This document shows positions 24,301 to 34,235 of a stretch of 64,000 bases of DNA, piece after piece; positions within the stretch are counted from its first letter, which is position 1; the number at the start of each line of letters is the position of its first letter. Both the position numbers and the translations under genes were made by a program. The stretch is from assembly GCA_964451605.1 (NCBI GenBank), contig CAYVJA010000003.1, positions 18,033 through 82,032 on the forward strand. The letters run 5' to 3'. The DNA is from JAQVSH01 sp964451605 (GTDB lineage Bacteria; Bacteroidota; Bacteroidia; Bacteroidales; UBA4181). The notes beneath the pieces were generated by a model. It was not told the DNA's origin and did not search any database. It worked only from the letters and a program-made list of their open reading frames with translations.

Positions 24301-26370
24301 TTACACTTCTGTCGAGCGGGTTACGGGTTTTGCTCTTTTCGATCCGGTACGGAGCGGAACCGCTATCAGCAGCCATGCAATGATAGCCAGCATCAGCAGA
24401 CTGAGCGTTACGGGAGGTGCCTTAAAGAAGGTAAAGAGATCGTAGAGGAAGATGTTCCCTGCGGCGAAGATTGCAATGACCAGGCCCATAAGCGCCTCGC
24501 CAGCAATCAGCCCCGATGAGAGCAGAATACCCACATTTTCCATCCGAACTTTGGCCTCTTCGCCAAAATTCCTCTTTCCGGCAGCCATATCGGCCAAACC
24601 TTTCACCAATCCGCCTAAAAAGATGGCAAAAGTGGTCTCGAGGGGGAGATACATCCCTACACAAATCAGCATAGGGCTTTTTACCTGCATCAGAATCAGC
24701 GCGGCGCCCATCAGCATACCGCCAATAATCAGCGGCCAGGCCATGGCTCCCTCAACAATCCCTTTCGACATAATCGACATCAGGCTGGCTTGCGGTGCCG
24801 AAAGCTCTTTGCTGCCGAATCCGCCCTGGTAACCCTCTTTCAGCCCTTTGGCGATATCACCCTCGTTCAGGTAAACCAGCACGCCAAACATCACCGTAGA
24901 GGCAATCACCACACCTATCAGGTCGCCCAGCTGCATACGCCAGGGAGTTCCCCCCAGGATATGTCCCGCCTTAAGATCCTGCAACATTTCCCCGGCCACT
25001 GCGGCCGATACGCAAACAATGGCAGCTACCCCCAGGACCGTGGCCACACCTTCAATTCCCCGGGCGCCAAGGCCTACCATAATCAGGGCAGTAACCACCA
25101 GCGCAGTAAGGGTTAAGCCGCTGATAGGGTTATTGCTCGAACCCATAATCCCCACCAGATAGCCCGATACCGCTGCGAAAAAGAAAGCAAGCAGCGTAAG
25201 TACAACGGCAGCAGTAACTGCCGATATCACTGAGGTGCCAAAAATATACCAGGCAATAAAAAAGGTAAGCAGACCTACGCCAAACACACCGGCCATCACC
25301 CAGGTAAAGGGGAGATCCTTTTCGGTACGCTCCACCACCCTTTCCGATCCTGCAGTGGCCTTTTTTACATCATTAACCGAACGTCGAATTCCTTCGCTAA
25401 GACTCTTTCGCATTTTAAAGAGTGTGAGCGCGGCACTCACCAACATACCTCCGATAGCAATAGGCCGCACCACAAATTTCCAAACAGAGTACGACTGTTG
25501 TGTCCAGGCCTTTTCCGCAGCTTCGGCAGCTCCGAGCGAGGGATCGGCGGCCATCATCGCCGCCTGCATTGCCTCTATATTGAGCGAAGGCCCCCTAAAA
25601 TAGAGAATCCTGGGCACTAAAAGGCCCCATGCCAGCACTCCGCCGCTAAAGTTGAGCGAAGCCAGCTTCGGACCGATAATATAGCCCACACCCATATAGG
25701 CAGGGCTGATACCGGGCGAACCCACCAGCATTCCCCCTTCGCCTGTGAAACCGGAACCGGCAATGGCCTTCTTCCCGAAGAGCACAAATTTCTCCCAATA
25801 GGTGGCAAAAAAGCGAAGTTCGCCCAATAGTTTAATCAGCGCGCCCAAACCCATAGCCACAAAGAGATGTTTCGAACTCCCCTTGCTTTTTTGTCCCGCC
25901 TTATGAATCTCGGCGGCTGCTACCGATTCGGGGTAGGGAAGCTCCTTATCTTCTACCATCACCTTACGCAGAAGGGCAACAAACATAATGCCCAACACAC
26001 CCCCTGCAATCAAAATCAACGTGGAGGTAACATAATTTCCCGGTGTGAAAAAGGGATTCCAGATGCCTGCAATAAAAAAGGCGGGGAGCGTGAAGATAGC
26101 CCCGGCTGCCACCGATTCGCCAATCGAGCCAATGGTACGGGCCATATTCTCCTCCAAAATGTTCCCCTTTAACAGCTTAATCACTGCCATTCCGATTACC
26201 GCGGCCGGATAGGTTGCAGCAATGGTCATACCTGCTTTTAAGCCCAGGTACGCATTGGCTGCTCCCAGTACTACCGCAAGTACCAGCCCTACCAGCACTG
26301 CTTTAAGGGTAAACTCCGGCCAATCTTTTCCGGATCCGGGGCTCTTTTTCAAAGGAGTAGTTTCTGCCAT
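24301..26370 (-). CDS. OPT family oligopeptide transporter
   Basis: A 689-residue membrane protein with about 15 hydrophobic segments. The N-terminus (WPEFTLKAVLVGLVLAVVLG, then AANAYLGLKAGMTIAATYPA) is the OPT family signature. GGTPWRMQLGDLIGV and the C-terminal half also fit the bacterial OPT group. Members import small peptides or metal-chelate compounds using the proton gradient; the substrate is unknown here. A TACTTTTA element 27 bases upstream (26398-26405) is a weak promoter candidate. It is divergent from the lipoprotein gene at 26450. Confidence 0.92.
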   Translation of the reverse strand: MAETTPLKKSPGSGKDWPEFTLKAVLVGLVLAVVLGAANAYLGLKAGMTIAATYPAAVIGMAVIKLLKGNILEENMARTIGSIGESVAAGAIFTLPAFFIAGIWNPFFTPGNYVTSTLILIAGGVLGIMFVALLRKVMVEDKELPYPESVAAAEIHKAGQKSKGSSKHLFVAMGLGALIKLLGELRFFATYWEKFVLFGKKAIAGSGFTGEGGMLVGSPGISPAYMGVGYIIGPKLASLNFSGGVLAWGLLVPRILYFRGPSLNIEAMQAAMMAADPSLGAAEAAEKAWTQQSYSVWKFVVRPIAIGGMLVSAALTLFKMRKSLSEGIRRSVNDVKKATAGSERVVERTEKDLPFTWVMAGVFGVGLLTFFIAWYIFGTSVISAVTAAVVLTLLAFFFAAVSGYLVGIMGSSNNPISGLTLTALVVTALIMVGLGARGIEGVATVLGVAAIVCVSAAVAGEMLQDLKAGHILGGTPWRMQLGDLIGVVIASTVMFGVLVYLNEGDIAKGLKEGYQGGFGSKELSAPQASLMSIMSKGIVEGAMAWPLIIGGMLMGAALILMQVKSPMLICVGMYLPLETTFAIFLGGLVKGLADMAAGKRNFGEEAKVRMENVGILLSSGLIAGEALMGLVIAIFAAGNIFLYDLFTFFKAPPVTLSLLMLAIIAWLLIAVPLRTGSKRAKPVTRSTEV

Positions 26371-26415
26371 AATGAGAGAGTTTTAGCAATTTCCCGGTAA
26401 AAGTACATTTTTTTT

Positions 26416-26423
26416 TACCTTTG
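26416..26423 (+). promoter_or_regulatory. Promoter -7 element for the RsiV-like lipoprotein gene
   Basis: TACCTTTG preceded by a T-run, 26 bases before the ATG at 26450. It shows that the longer open frame beginning at 26423 is not the real start. Confidence 0.65.
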
Positions 26424-26449
26424 TGGCCGTCTCTAAATCCCTTTCCGAT

Positions 26450-27223
26450 ATGGCTATTTTTCGGCGGCTTCTTCTCTATTGTGCTGCAACCTGCATTTTC
26501 CTACAGGCCTGCGGGCCGGGGTATACCCCAATGGAGTTCGAAACGCTCACTTTGAAGCGAAACAGTTCGGAATTAGACGGCGATACCCTTGCATCGCTCT
26601 CTCTGCACTTCTCCCTGCCCGTAGTGAAGGGGGAGGTGCCCCTGCGCGACTCCTTGCTGGCTTTCTACAAATCGTTCTATGCCGACTCTCTGACTCATCC
26701 CCTCGACATCTCGCTCGATTCTGTATCACGCGCTCTCATGACAGACTATATCTTCCTGAAGCAGAACGATACCACCGAAACCTCCTATCGCTATTGGAGC
26801 TACACATTCGGAGGGCGCATAGTCTTCGAGAACCGAAAGGTGATTACCGCCGAAGCCTCGGTGGTCGCCGCCGAAGCGCTGATGCAGGCCACCGACCTCT
26901 ACTCTTTGGCTGTTTTCAACAAAACCACCGGCCAACGCATCGACTACCGGCAATTGGTAGCAGACGAAGTTCAGCTGCTTGAGATTGCCGAACGGGCCTT
27001 CCGTTCCGAATACGGACTGGGTAAGAACGACCCTTTTTCGGATGCGGGCTTCTTTTTTCGTCAAAACCGCTTTTTCCTTCCCCGCAACTTCACCTTTGCC
27101 GAAAATTCCATTCTCTTCCTTTACAACCGTTTCGAGATTGCCCCGCGGGGCAGAGGACAGGTGGTTCTGAAACTCCCTATCGACAAAGTGAAGAAGTGTC
27201 TTAACCTGGACCTGGTTCGATAA
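26450..27223 (+). CDS. DUF3298 (RsiV-like) domain lipoprotein
   Basis: A 257-residue envelope protein. It begins with a lipoprotein signal (AATCIFLQAC, lipobox L-Q-A-C), so the cysteine about 20 residues in would be lipidated. The rest fits the DUF3298/RsiV group: a beta-rich domain with paired YRYWSYTFGGRIVFENRKVI-type strands, then the C-terminal FAENSILFLYNRFEIAPRGRG segment, which corresponds to the DUF3298 core. RsiV in Bacillus is an anti-sigma factor that binds lysozyme, but this protein lacks the cytoplasmic sigma-binding part, so that function should not be assumed. It is followed by ettA. Confidence 0.72.
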   Translation: MAIFRRLLLYCAATCIFLQACGPGYTPMEFETLTLKRNSSELDGDTLASLSLHFSLPVVKGEVPLRDSLLAFYKSFYADSLTHPLDISLDSVSRALMTDYIFLKQNDTTETSYRYWSYTFGGRIVFENRKVITAEASVVAAEALMQATDLYSLAVFNKTTGQRIDYRQLVADEVQLLEIAERAFRSEYGLGKNDPFSDAGFFFRQNRFFLPRNFTFAENSILFLYNRFEIAPRGRGQVVLKLPIDKVKKCLNLDLVR

Positions 27224-27287
27224 TGCCGGGCATTGCCCCCTCTTAATCACCCTCCCCTTTCTCTTTTCCCTCTCTCAAATCCGAACA

Positions 27288-29021
<1,734 letters not shown>

Positions 29022-29030
29022 TTATCTGTC

Positions 29031-30395
29031 ATGGCTATTCAGAAACCCTCCATACCCAAAGGGACCCGCGACTTTTCGCCGGTCGAGATGGAACGACGCA
29101 ATTATATTTTCAACACCATCCGCTCGGTTTTTGCCCTTCACGGCTACCAGCAGATTGAAACTCCTTCCATGGAGAACCTCTCCACCCTTCTGGGAAAATA
29201 TGGCGAAGAGGGCGACAAACTGCTCTTCCGGATTCTTAATTCGGGCGATTTTCTCTCGAAAACAGACCGTTCGATGCTGCTTGAGGGGGCCTCTCCCCAA
29301 CTCTCCGCACTGCTTTGTGAAAAGGGACTTCGGTACGATCTGACGGTCCCCTTTGCCCGCTATGTGGTGCAGAATCAGGCCGACATTGTTTTCCCCTTTA
29401 AGCGTTACCAGATTCAACCGGTATGGCGGGCCGACCGCCCTCAGAAAGGTCGCTACCGTGAATTTTTCCAGTGCGATGCCGACGTGGTGGGAAGCGACTC
29501 CCTTCTGAACGAACTGGAACTGATGCAGATCATAGACCGGGTTTTTCATCTCCTCAAGATAGCCGTTGTGGTAAAAATCAACAATCGAAAAGTGCTGGCC
29601 GGTATTGCTGAATACATCGGGCAGCCAGATAAGGTAACCGATATTACCGTAGCGATTGATAAAATGGATAAAATCGGGCTCGAAAAGGTTCGTGAGGAGC
29701 TCCTGGAGAAATCCATCCCGGCCTCAGCCATTGAAGCCCTTGAACCGGTACTCACCCTCTCCGGCAACAATCGTGAAAAGCTGGCAACCCTTTCCAAACT
29801 CTTCGAGGGGCAACCCACCGGAACCAAAGGGGTTGAAGAGCTTACCGAACTTTTAGATCTGGCCGAAGCAGCACATCTAGAGGTTTCGTACGAACTCGAT
29901 CTCACCCTTGCCAGAGGCTTAAACTATTACACCGGTGCCATCTTCGAAGTGAAGGCCCTTGATGTCCAGATTGGGAGCATAAGCGGTGGCGGCCGTTACG
30001 ACAACCTGACCGGTATCTTTGGTTTGCCGGGGCTCTCAGGGGTTGGAATCTCTTTTGGTGCCGATCGTATATACGACGTTCTCATGCAGACCAATGGTTT
30101 TCCCCCATCGGTTGCCGAATCACCCCGCCTTCTTTTCCTGAACTTTGGCGGCTCCGACGTTGCCTTAAGCCTTCAGTACCTGCGATGGGTGCGCGAAGCC
30201 GGCATTCGTGCCGAAATATACCCCGACCCCGTTAAAATCAAAAAGCAGATGGCCTATGCCAATGCCCGCAACATAGCCTATGTAGCCATACAAGGCGAAG
30301 AGGAGATTGAAAAAGGGGTAATCTCGGTGAAAAACATGACCACAGGCGAACAAAAACAAATTCTCCCGCGAGAGCTGGGAGAATTCATCAGTTAA
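29031..30395 (+). CDS. hisS: Histidine--tRNA ligase
   Basis: Class II synthetase of 454 residues. Motif 1 lies in the N-terminal region around PKGTRDFSP and YQQIETP. Motif 2 is around RYQIQPVWRADRPQKGRYREFFQCDAD. The histidine-specific signature LARGLNYYTGAIFEV and motif 3 SFGADRIYDVL follow. The C-terminal anticodon-binding domain starts near PRLLFLNFG. It begins 9 bases after ettA. Its stop codon precedes repeat locus B. Confidence 0.97.
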   Translation: MAIQKPSIPKGTRDFSPVEMERRNYIFNTIRSVFALHGYQQIETPSMENLSTLLGKYGEEGDKLLFRILNSGDFLSKTDRSMLLEGASPQLSALLCEKGLRYDLTVPFARYVVQNQADIVFPFKRYQIQPVWRADRPQKGRYREFFQCDADVVGSDSLLNELELMQIIDRVFHLLKIAVVVKINNRKVLAGIAEYIGQPDKVTDITVAIDKMDKIGLEKVREELLEKSIPASAIEALEPVLTLSGNNREKLATLSKLFEGQPTGTKGVEELTELLDLAEAAHLEVSYELDLTLARGLNYYTGAIFEVKALDVQIGSISGGGRYDNLTGIFGLPGLSGVGISFGADRIYDVLMQTNGFPPSVAESPRLLFLNFGGSDVALSLQYLRWVREAGIRAEIYPDPVKIKKQMAYANARNIAYVAIQGEEEIEKGVISVKNMTTGEQKQILPRELGEFIS

Positions 30396-30402
30396 CTACT
30401 AT

Positions 30403-30444
30403 CCATTTGCGCGCCAGCGCAGCATTAGAGCACTAGAGCATTAA
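30403..30444 (-). repeat. Octamer repeat locus B (reverse orientation)
   Basis: On the reverse strand: ATTAA-adjacent GCTCTAGT and GCTCTAAT (30424-30439) followed by the cap GCTGCGCTGGCGCGCAAATGG (30403-30423). It lies between the convergent hisS and the 193-residue gene; the latter's TAA stop is formed by the repeat edge. Confidence 0.8.
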
Positions 30445-31022
30445 TCTTCCCCGCCTCTGTCTCCTCTCATATCCCTAAGGATCAGGTGCCTGAATTGAAC
30501 TTCGGCCTTGTAGAGAGCCAGGATTTTCTTGGGAGGAAGAAAAGTGGAGAGGGTACGTTGGAATTTCTCCTGTAGACCGGCGTCTTCTCGCACAATTTGC
30601 ATATAGCGGAAAAGGTCTTTGTTGGGATCGGTGCTTTTCTCGGCTCGCATCAGAATCTCTTGTTTCTCGAACTCCAGACGGTTGCGGTGAAAGCTGTACA
30701 TATTGTACTCGGGCCAGAAGCGGGTAGCTTCCTGAGGGGTCAGGTTCATCTTTTCGGTGAAGAAGGCAATGCGTCGCGTCTCCATGTATTTTTGGAACGC
30801 CTCGCGATCCTTGTCTTGCATTCGGTTACCGGGCTGGCGTTCGCCTCGGCCTCTCTGATCCCACTCATTCCGGGTTTTATCACCTTCGGAGGGAGCCGGT
30901 CCCGGCTGCCAGTTGCCCGGGTTGAAGGGTTGGGTAGGCATGCCTGTAGGGCCGGAAAACTGGGCAAAGACTATATGGCTGAGAGCAAGAAGCAAAGAAA
31001 GAGTAAGAAGAGCTTTTTTCAT
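30441..31022 (-). CDS. Periplasmic Spy-like hypothetical protein
   Basis: A 193-residue secreted protein with a clear signal peptide (KKALLTLSLLLALSHIVFAQ). A Pro/Gly/Arg-rich linker follows, then a charged helical domain from about residue 70. That domain contains MNLTPQEATRFWPEYNMY, similar to the LTxxQ-type motif of Spy/CpxP periplasmic chaperones and metal sensors. The name Spy-like is inference from this motif and context. It lies 17 bases behind a putative anti-sigma gene and an ECF sigma gene, so it may belong to an envelope-response operon. The exact function is not recognised. Confidence 0.6.
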   Translation of the reverse strand: MKKALLTLSLLLALSHIVFAQFSGPTGMPTQPFNPGNWQPGPAPSEGDKTRNEWDQRGRGERQPGNRMQDKDREAFQKYMETRRIAFFTEKMNLTPQEATRFWPEYNMYSFHRNRLEFEKQEILMRAEKSTDPNKDLFRYMQIVREDAGLQEKFQRTLSTFLPPKKILALYKAEVQFRHLILRDMRGDRGGED

Positions 31023-31039
31023 ATGCAGAGAAAGAACAA

Positions 31040-31477
31040 TTAATAGAGAAGCCCTACATCGGACGACGCAACCGTGAGAATATCCAGGTCGCTAACTCTC
31101 TCGGCAATGTAGAGGAGCTGTTCGTCGGTGTACGACTCCATCTCTTCCGGGGTGGCCGAGGGATCTTCCCACACTTCGGTTTCCCAGGTTTCCAGTGAAA
31201 GATCGGAAACATAATTATAGGAAGCCGATTCAGAGAGGGTGGCAACTTCGGGATTATTCTTTTCGGAGGGTCCGAAAGCATCCTTTTGAATGAAGAAATA
31301 AATCCCGGCCAGTGCAGCAGCGGCAGCCAGATAGGGCAAAACTACCCTGCGGAACGCAACTACACGGGCTGCAGGCCTTTTGGCCGGCTCAACCCGCATC
31401 ATAATGCGCTCTTCCAGAGATTCGAAGTACCCCTTGGGGGTTTCGAACGGATCTTTTATGTGCGAAATATCAATCAT
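31040..31477 (-). CDS. Putative membrane anti-sigma-like protein
   Basis: A 145-residue protein with a short cytoplasmic N-terminus (FETPKGYFESLEERIMMRVE), one membrane helix (LPYLAAAAALAGIYFFI) around residues 48-65, and an acidic periplasmic part. Directly downstream of an ECF sigma factor, this layout is that of Bacteroidales membrane anti-sigma or regulator proteins. No zinc-binding HxxxCxxC motif is seen, so assignment rests on topology and position. AACCTTTG at 31501-31508, close to a -7 box, may give it a separate weak promoter. Confidence 0.5.
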   Translation of the reverse strand: MIDISHIKDPFETPKGYFESLEERIMMRVEPAKRPAARVVAFRRVVLPYLAAAAALAGIYFFIQKDAFGPSEKNNPEVATLSESASYNYVSDLSLETWETEVWEDPSATPEEMESYTDEQLLYIAERVSDLDILTVASSDVGLLY

Positions 31478-31507
31478 ACCCTGTAGACGAATATGGAAAC
31501 CAAAGGT

Positions 31508-32056
31508 TTAAAGATTGCGAATATATTTTTCTATTTTTTTTGCCGCGAAATGGTAGGAGGCCTTCAGAGCGCCCACTGAGGTATCCAGCAGCGAAGACAT
31601 CTCCTCGTAACGGATATCTTCGAAATAGCGCATAGTAAAAACCAGACGCTGTTTTTCGGGGAGCGAGAGAATGGCCTTCTGAAAGGCCTCCTGCAACTCA
31701 TCGCCATGGAACCAGGGATCCGATTTCATGCGCGAAATCATCTCATCCTGAGCCTCCTCATTACTAATGCGCAATTCGTGCTTTTTCTTCTCCAGAAACG
31801 AGAGCGCCTCATTGGTGGCAATCCGGTACATCCAGGTAGAGAGCTTCGACTCCCCGCGGAAACCTTCCAGTCCCTTCCAGATTTTTATAAAGGTGTTCTG
31901 AACTACATCGTCGGCATCCTCATGTACAAGGACAATTCTTCGGATATGCCTATAAAGCCGCTCCTGGTTCTCGCGCACAAGAACCCTGAAGGCCTCTTCC
32001 CGGGTTTTGGGATGTTTGAGCCGTTCAATCAGATCATGTTCGCTAAGGGTTGTCAC
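31508..32056 (-). CDS. RNA polymerase sigma factor, ECF type
   Basis: A 182-residue sigma-70 family factor with regions 2 and 4 only. Region 2 includes HEDADDVVQNTFIKIWKGLEGFRGESKLSTWMYRIATNEAL. Region 4 includes LPEKQRLVFTMRYFEDIRYEEMSSLLDTSVGALKASYH, the helix-turn-helix. The start is a GTG at 32056 that overlaps the stop of the M23 gene by 4 bases, so translation is coupled. Downstream are a one-helix membrane protein and a Spy-like protein. Envelope stress control is the plausible role, but the signal is unknown. Confidence 0.93.
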   Translation of the reverse strand: MTTLSEHDLIERLKHPKTREEAFRVLVRENQERLYRHIRRIVLVHEDADDVVQNTFIKIWKGLEGFRGESKLSTWMYRIATNEALSFLEKKKHELRISNEEAQDEMISRMKSDPWFHGDELQEAFQKAILSLPEKQRLVFTMRYFEDIRYEEMSSLLDTSVGALKASYHFAAKKIEKYIRNL

Positions 32057-33330
32057 GGCGAAGAGATCAGTGAAGGGGTTGAAAGAGGACGTTTGCTCTC
32101 CAGCTCGGCACGCAGAACACGTACGGTACTGTCGAAGGAAACGCGATAGCTCTCCTTAATCGGTTCGACCGGAGGCGATTTTATCTTGAGAGGGTTAGTC
32201 GGTGAACCATTCTGCCACACCCGAAAGTCGAGATGGGGACCGGTCGACAAACCCGTAGAACCCACGTAGCCAATTACATCGCCCTGCCTCACACGACTGC
32301 CCACCTTTAATCCTTTGGCATAGCCCGAGAGATGCAGATAAGCGGTTGTATAGACACTATTGTGGCGAATTTTCACCGTATTGCCGCCACCTCCCTGGTA
32401 GCTTCGCGCAATTACTGTGCCGTCGCCGATACTCATCACCGGGGTTCCCCTGGGAGCCGCGTAATCTACACCCGTGTGTGCCCTCACCACCTTCAGTACC
32501 GGGTGGCGCCGGGCATACGAAAAGCCCGAGCTGATCCGGCTAAAACTCAGGGGCGCCTTCAGGAACTCTTTCCGGAGGCTCTGGCCCTTCTCGTTCCAGA
32601 ACGAACCCACACTGTCCTGCACATAATAGTAGGCATCAAAAACAGAGTCGTTCGAAGTGAAGCGGGCCGACCATATCTGGCCAATCCCGATAAATGTGGT
32701 ATCTACATACAGTTCATCATAAATGGCAGAGAAGCGGTCGCCCTTCTGTAATCCGAAAAAATCGACAGTCCAGGCGTAGATATTCGACAGTTCAAGCCCC
32801 AGGAGTGGGCTCAACTGTTTGTCCTTCATTGCATTCCAAAGAGAAGTGGAGATTTCGGCCTCAGCGTATCTTCGCTGTGTCGTAACCGGTTTTTCACCCT
32901 TTGTAACTACCACCGGTTGAGTAAGATCGAAGCGGTAATACTCGGTGGCCGAGTGTTCGTAGACAACCGAAGCCAGAGAATCGGGTGCATGCAGCGGATA
33001 AAAAGCCTTGTACAAATTGCCCGCCCGTACCTTTCGCAGATCGAACACCTCTTTCGAGGCCTCCTGAAGCTGTCCGATGTGACCGGGAAGGGCTCCCAAC
33101 TGCTTAAAGAGCTCACCAAAGACCTGATTCCTGGGCACCGATCCCACAACAATCCGAAAAGAATCAACGGCAAGTCCATATTCGCGGAGTACCTCCGGCT
33201 CCGGCTCGGACGGAGGTGTTGCCGGCTCTTCGTTGATTCCGGAGTCAGAGAACAGCCCGTAAAGCATCCAAAGCAGCACCGCACACAGCACTGAAACAAT
33301 CGCTATAATCCCCCTTTTCTTTCCCGTCAT
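32053..33330 (-). CDS. M23 family metallopeptidase
   Basis: A 425-residue envelope protein with an N-terminal membrane helix (IIAIVSVLCAVLLWMLYGLF). A middle domain resembles the OapA/LysM-like part of NlpD and YebA-type proteins. The C-terminal LytM domain has zinc ligands in HTGVDYAAPRGTPV and HLDFRVW, plus YLHLSGYAKGLKVG. Such enzymes cut peptidoglycan cross-links. It is translationally coupled to the ECF sigma gene and follows the YitT gene, so wall turnover and the sigma response may be linked. Confidence 0.92.
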   Translation of the reverse strand: MTGKKRGIIAIVSVLCAVLLWMLYGLFSDSGINEEPATPPSEPEPEVLREYGLAVDSFRIVVGSVPRNQVFGELFKQLGALPGHIGQLQEASKEVFDLRKVRAGNLYKAFYPLHAPDSLASVVYEHSATEYYRFDLTQPVVVTKGEKPVTTQRRYAEAEISTSLWNAMKDKQLSPLLGLELSNIYAWTVDFFGLQKGDRFSAIYDELYVDTTFIGIGQIWSARFTSNDSVFDAYYYVQDSVGSFWNEKGQSLRKEFLKAPLSFSRISSGFSYARRHPVLKVVRAHTGVDYAAPRGTPVMSIGDGTVIARSYQGGGGNTVKIRHNSVYTTAYLHLSGYAKGLKVGSRVRQGDVIGYVGSTGLSTGPHLDFRVWQNGSPTNPLKIKSPPVEPIKESYRVSFDSTVRVLRAELESKRPLSTPSLISSP

Positions 33331-33359
33331 TCTCTTGCGCTTTATGGAATGAGGTAAAA

Positions 33360-34223
33360 TTAACTCTTAATCCGGTCGAAACCTTCACCGAAAACCCCCA
33401 TCACACTATTCATGGAGAGAAAGGCGTTGGGATCCTCCTCTTTCACGATCCTGAGCACATGCGACGACTCGTTTTTCCGTGTCATCACCAGGAGAACCAT
33501 CGACTCTTTTTTGGAGTACCAACCCTGTCCATGCAGGAGCGTTACACCTCTTCCCACTTCAGACGAAATCCGGCGGGCAATTTCCTCGTGTTTGGCTGAG
33601 AAGATCCAGATCTGAAAGGACTGCTGATTACCTGTGAGCACCAAATCTATCACATACGAGGAAATCACCATGTAACAGTAGCCGTAGATCACCTTTTCGA
33701 TAGATTGAAATATCAGATACGATGAGGTAATCACCAGCACATCCACATACATGATAATGCGGCCCGGGCTGATATTTCGCGACCGGGCAATCACCATGGC
33801 TACAATATCGGTTCCTCCGCTGCTGCCGTTTTGGGTGAAGAGCATACCCACTCCCAGCCCTCCGAGGATACCCCCGATTACGGTGGCCATAAAAGTGTCG
33901 GAAACCAAAGGCTCCGTTATAATCCGCTGAAACAGAATGAGCATTACCGAGAGGGAGGCCACGCCATACACGGAACGGAGTGCAAAAGCCTTACTTACCT
34001 TCAGACTAGCCAGGTAGAAGAGGCCCAGATTCAGCAAAATCAAAGAGTAGCCAACCGGGATATCCGTAGCGAAGAAAATCAGGGTGGCTACGCCGCTGGC
34101 TCCGCCACCGGTGACATCGCTGGGAATCAAAAAGCCGGCCCATGCAATGGCAAGAATCATCAGCCCCAGCGTACTGATAAGATACGATCGGATAGAATCC
34201 CACAAGGTGCCCGGTCGTTTCAT
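33360..34223 (-). CDS. YitT family membrane protein
   Basis: A 287-residue protein with about five or six membrane segments and the family motif SGGTDIVAMVIARSRNISPGRIIMYVDV. A C-terminal cytoplasmic DUF2179 domain (KHEEIARRISSEVGRGVTLL, then HGQGWYSKKESMVLLVM) follows. The function of YitT proteins is not established. It lies 12 bases after leuS and 29 bases before the M23 gene. Confidence 0.92.
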   Translation of the reverse strand: MKRPGTLWDSIRSYLISTLGLMILAIAWAGFLIPSDVTGGGASGVATLIFFATDIPVGYSLILLNLGLFYLASLKVSKAFALRSVYGVASLSVMLILFQRIITEPLVSDTFMATVIGGILGGLGVGMLFTQNGSSGGTDIVAMVIARSRNISPGRIIMYVDVLVITSSYLIFQSIEKVIYGYCYMVISSYVIDLVLTGNQQSFQIWIFSAKHEEIARRISSEVGRGVTLLHGQGWYSKKESMVLLVMTRKNESSHVLRIVKEEDPNAFLSMNSVMGVFGEGFDRIKS

Positions 34224-34235
34224 GTTAAAGCCCTT

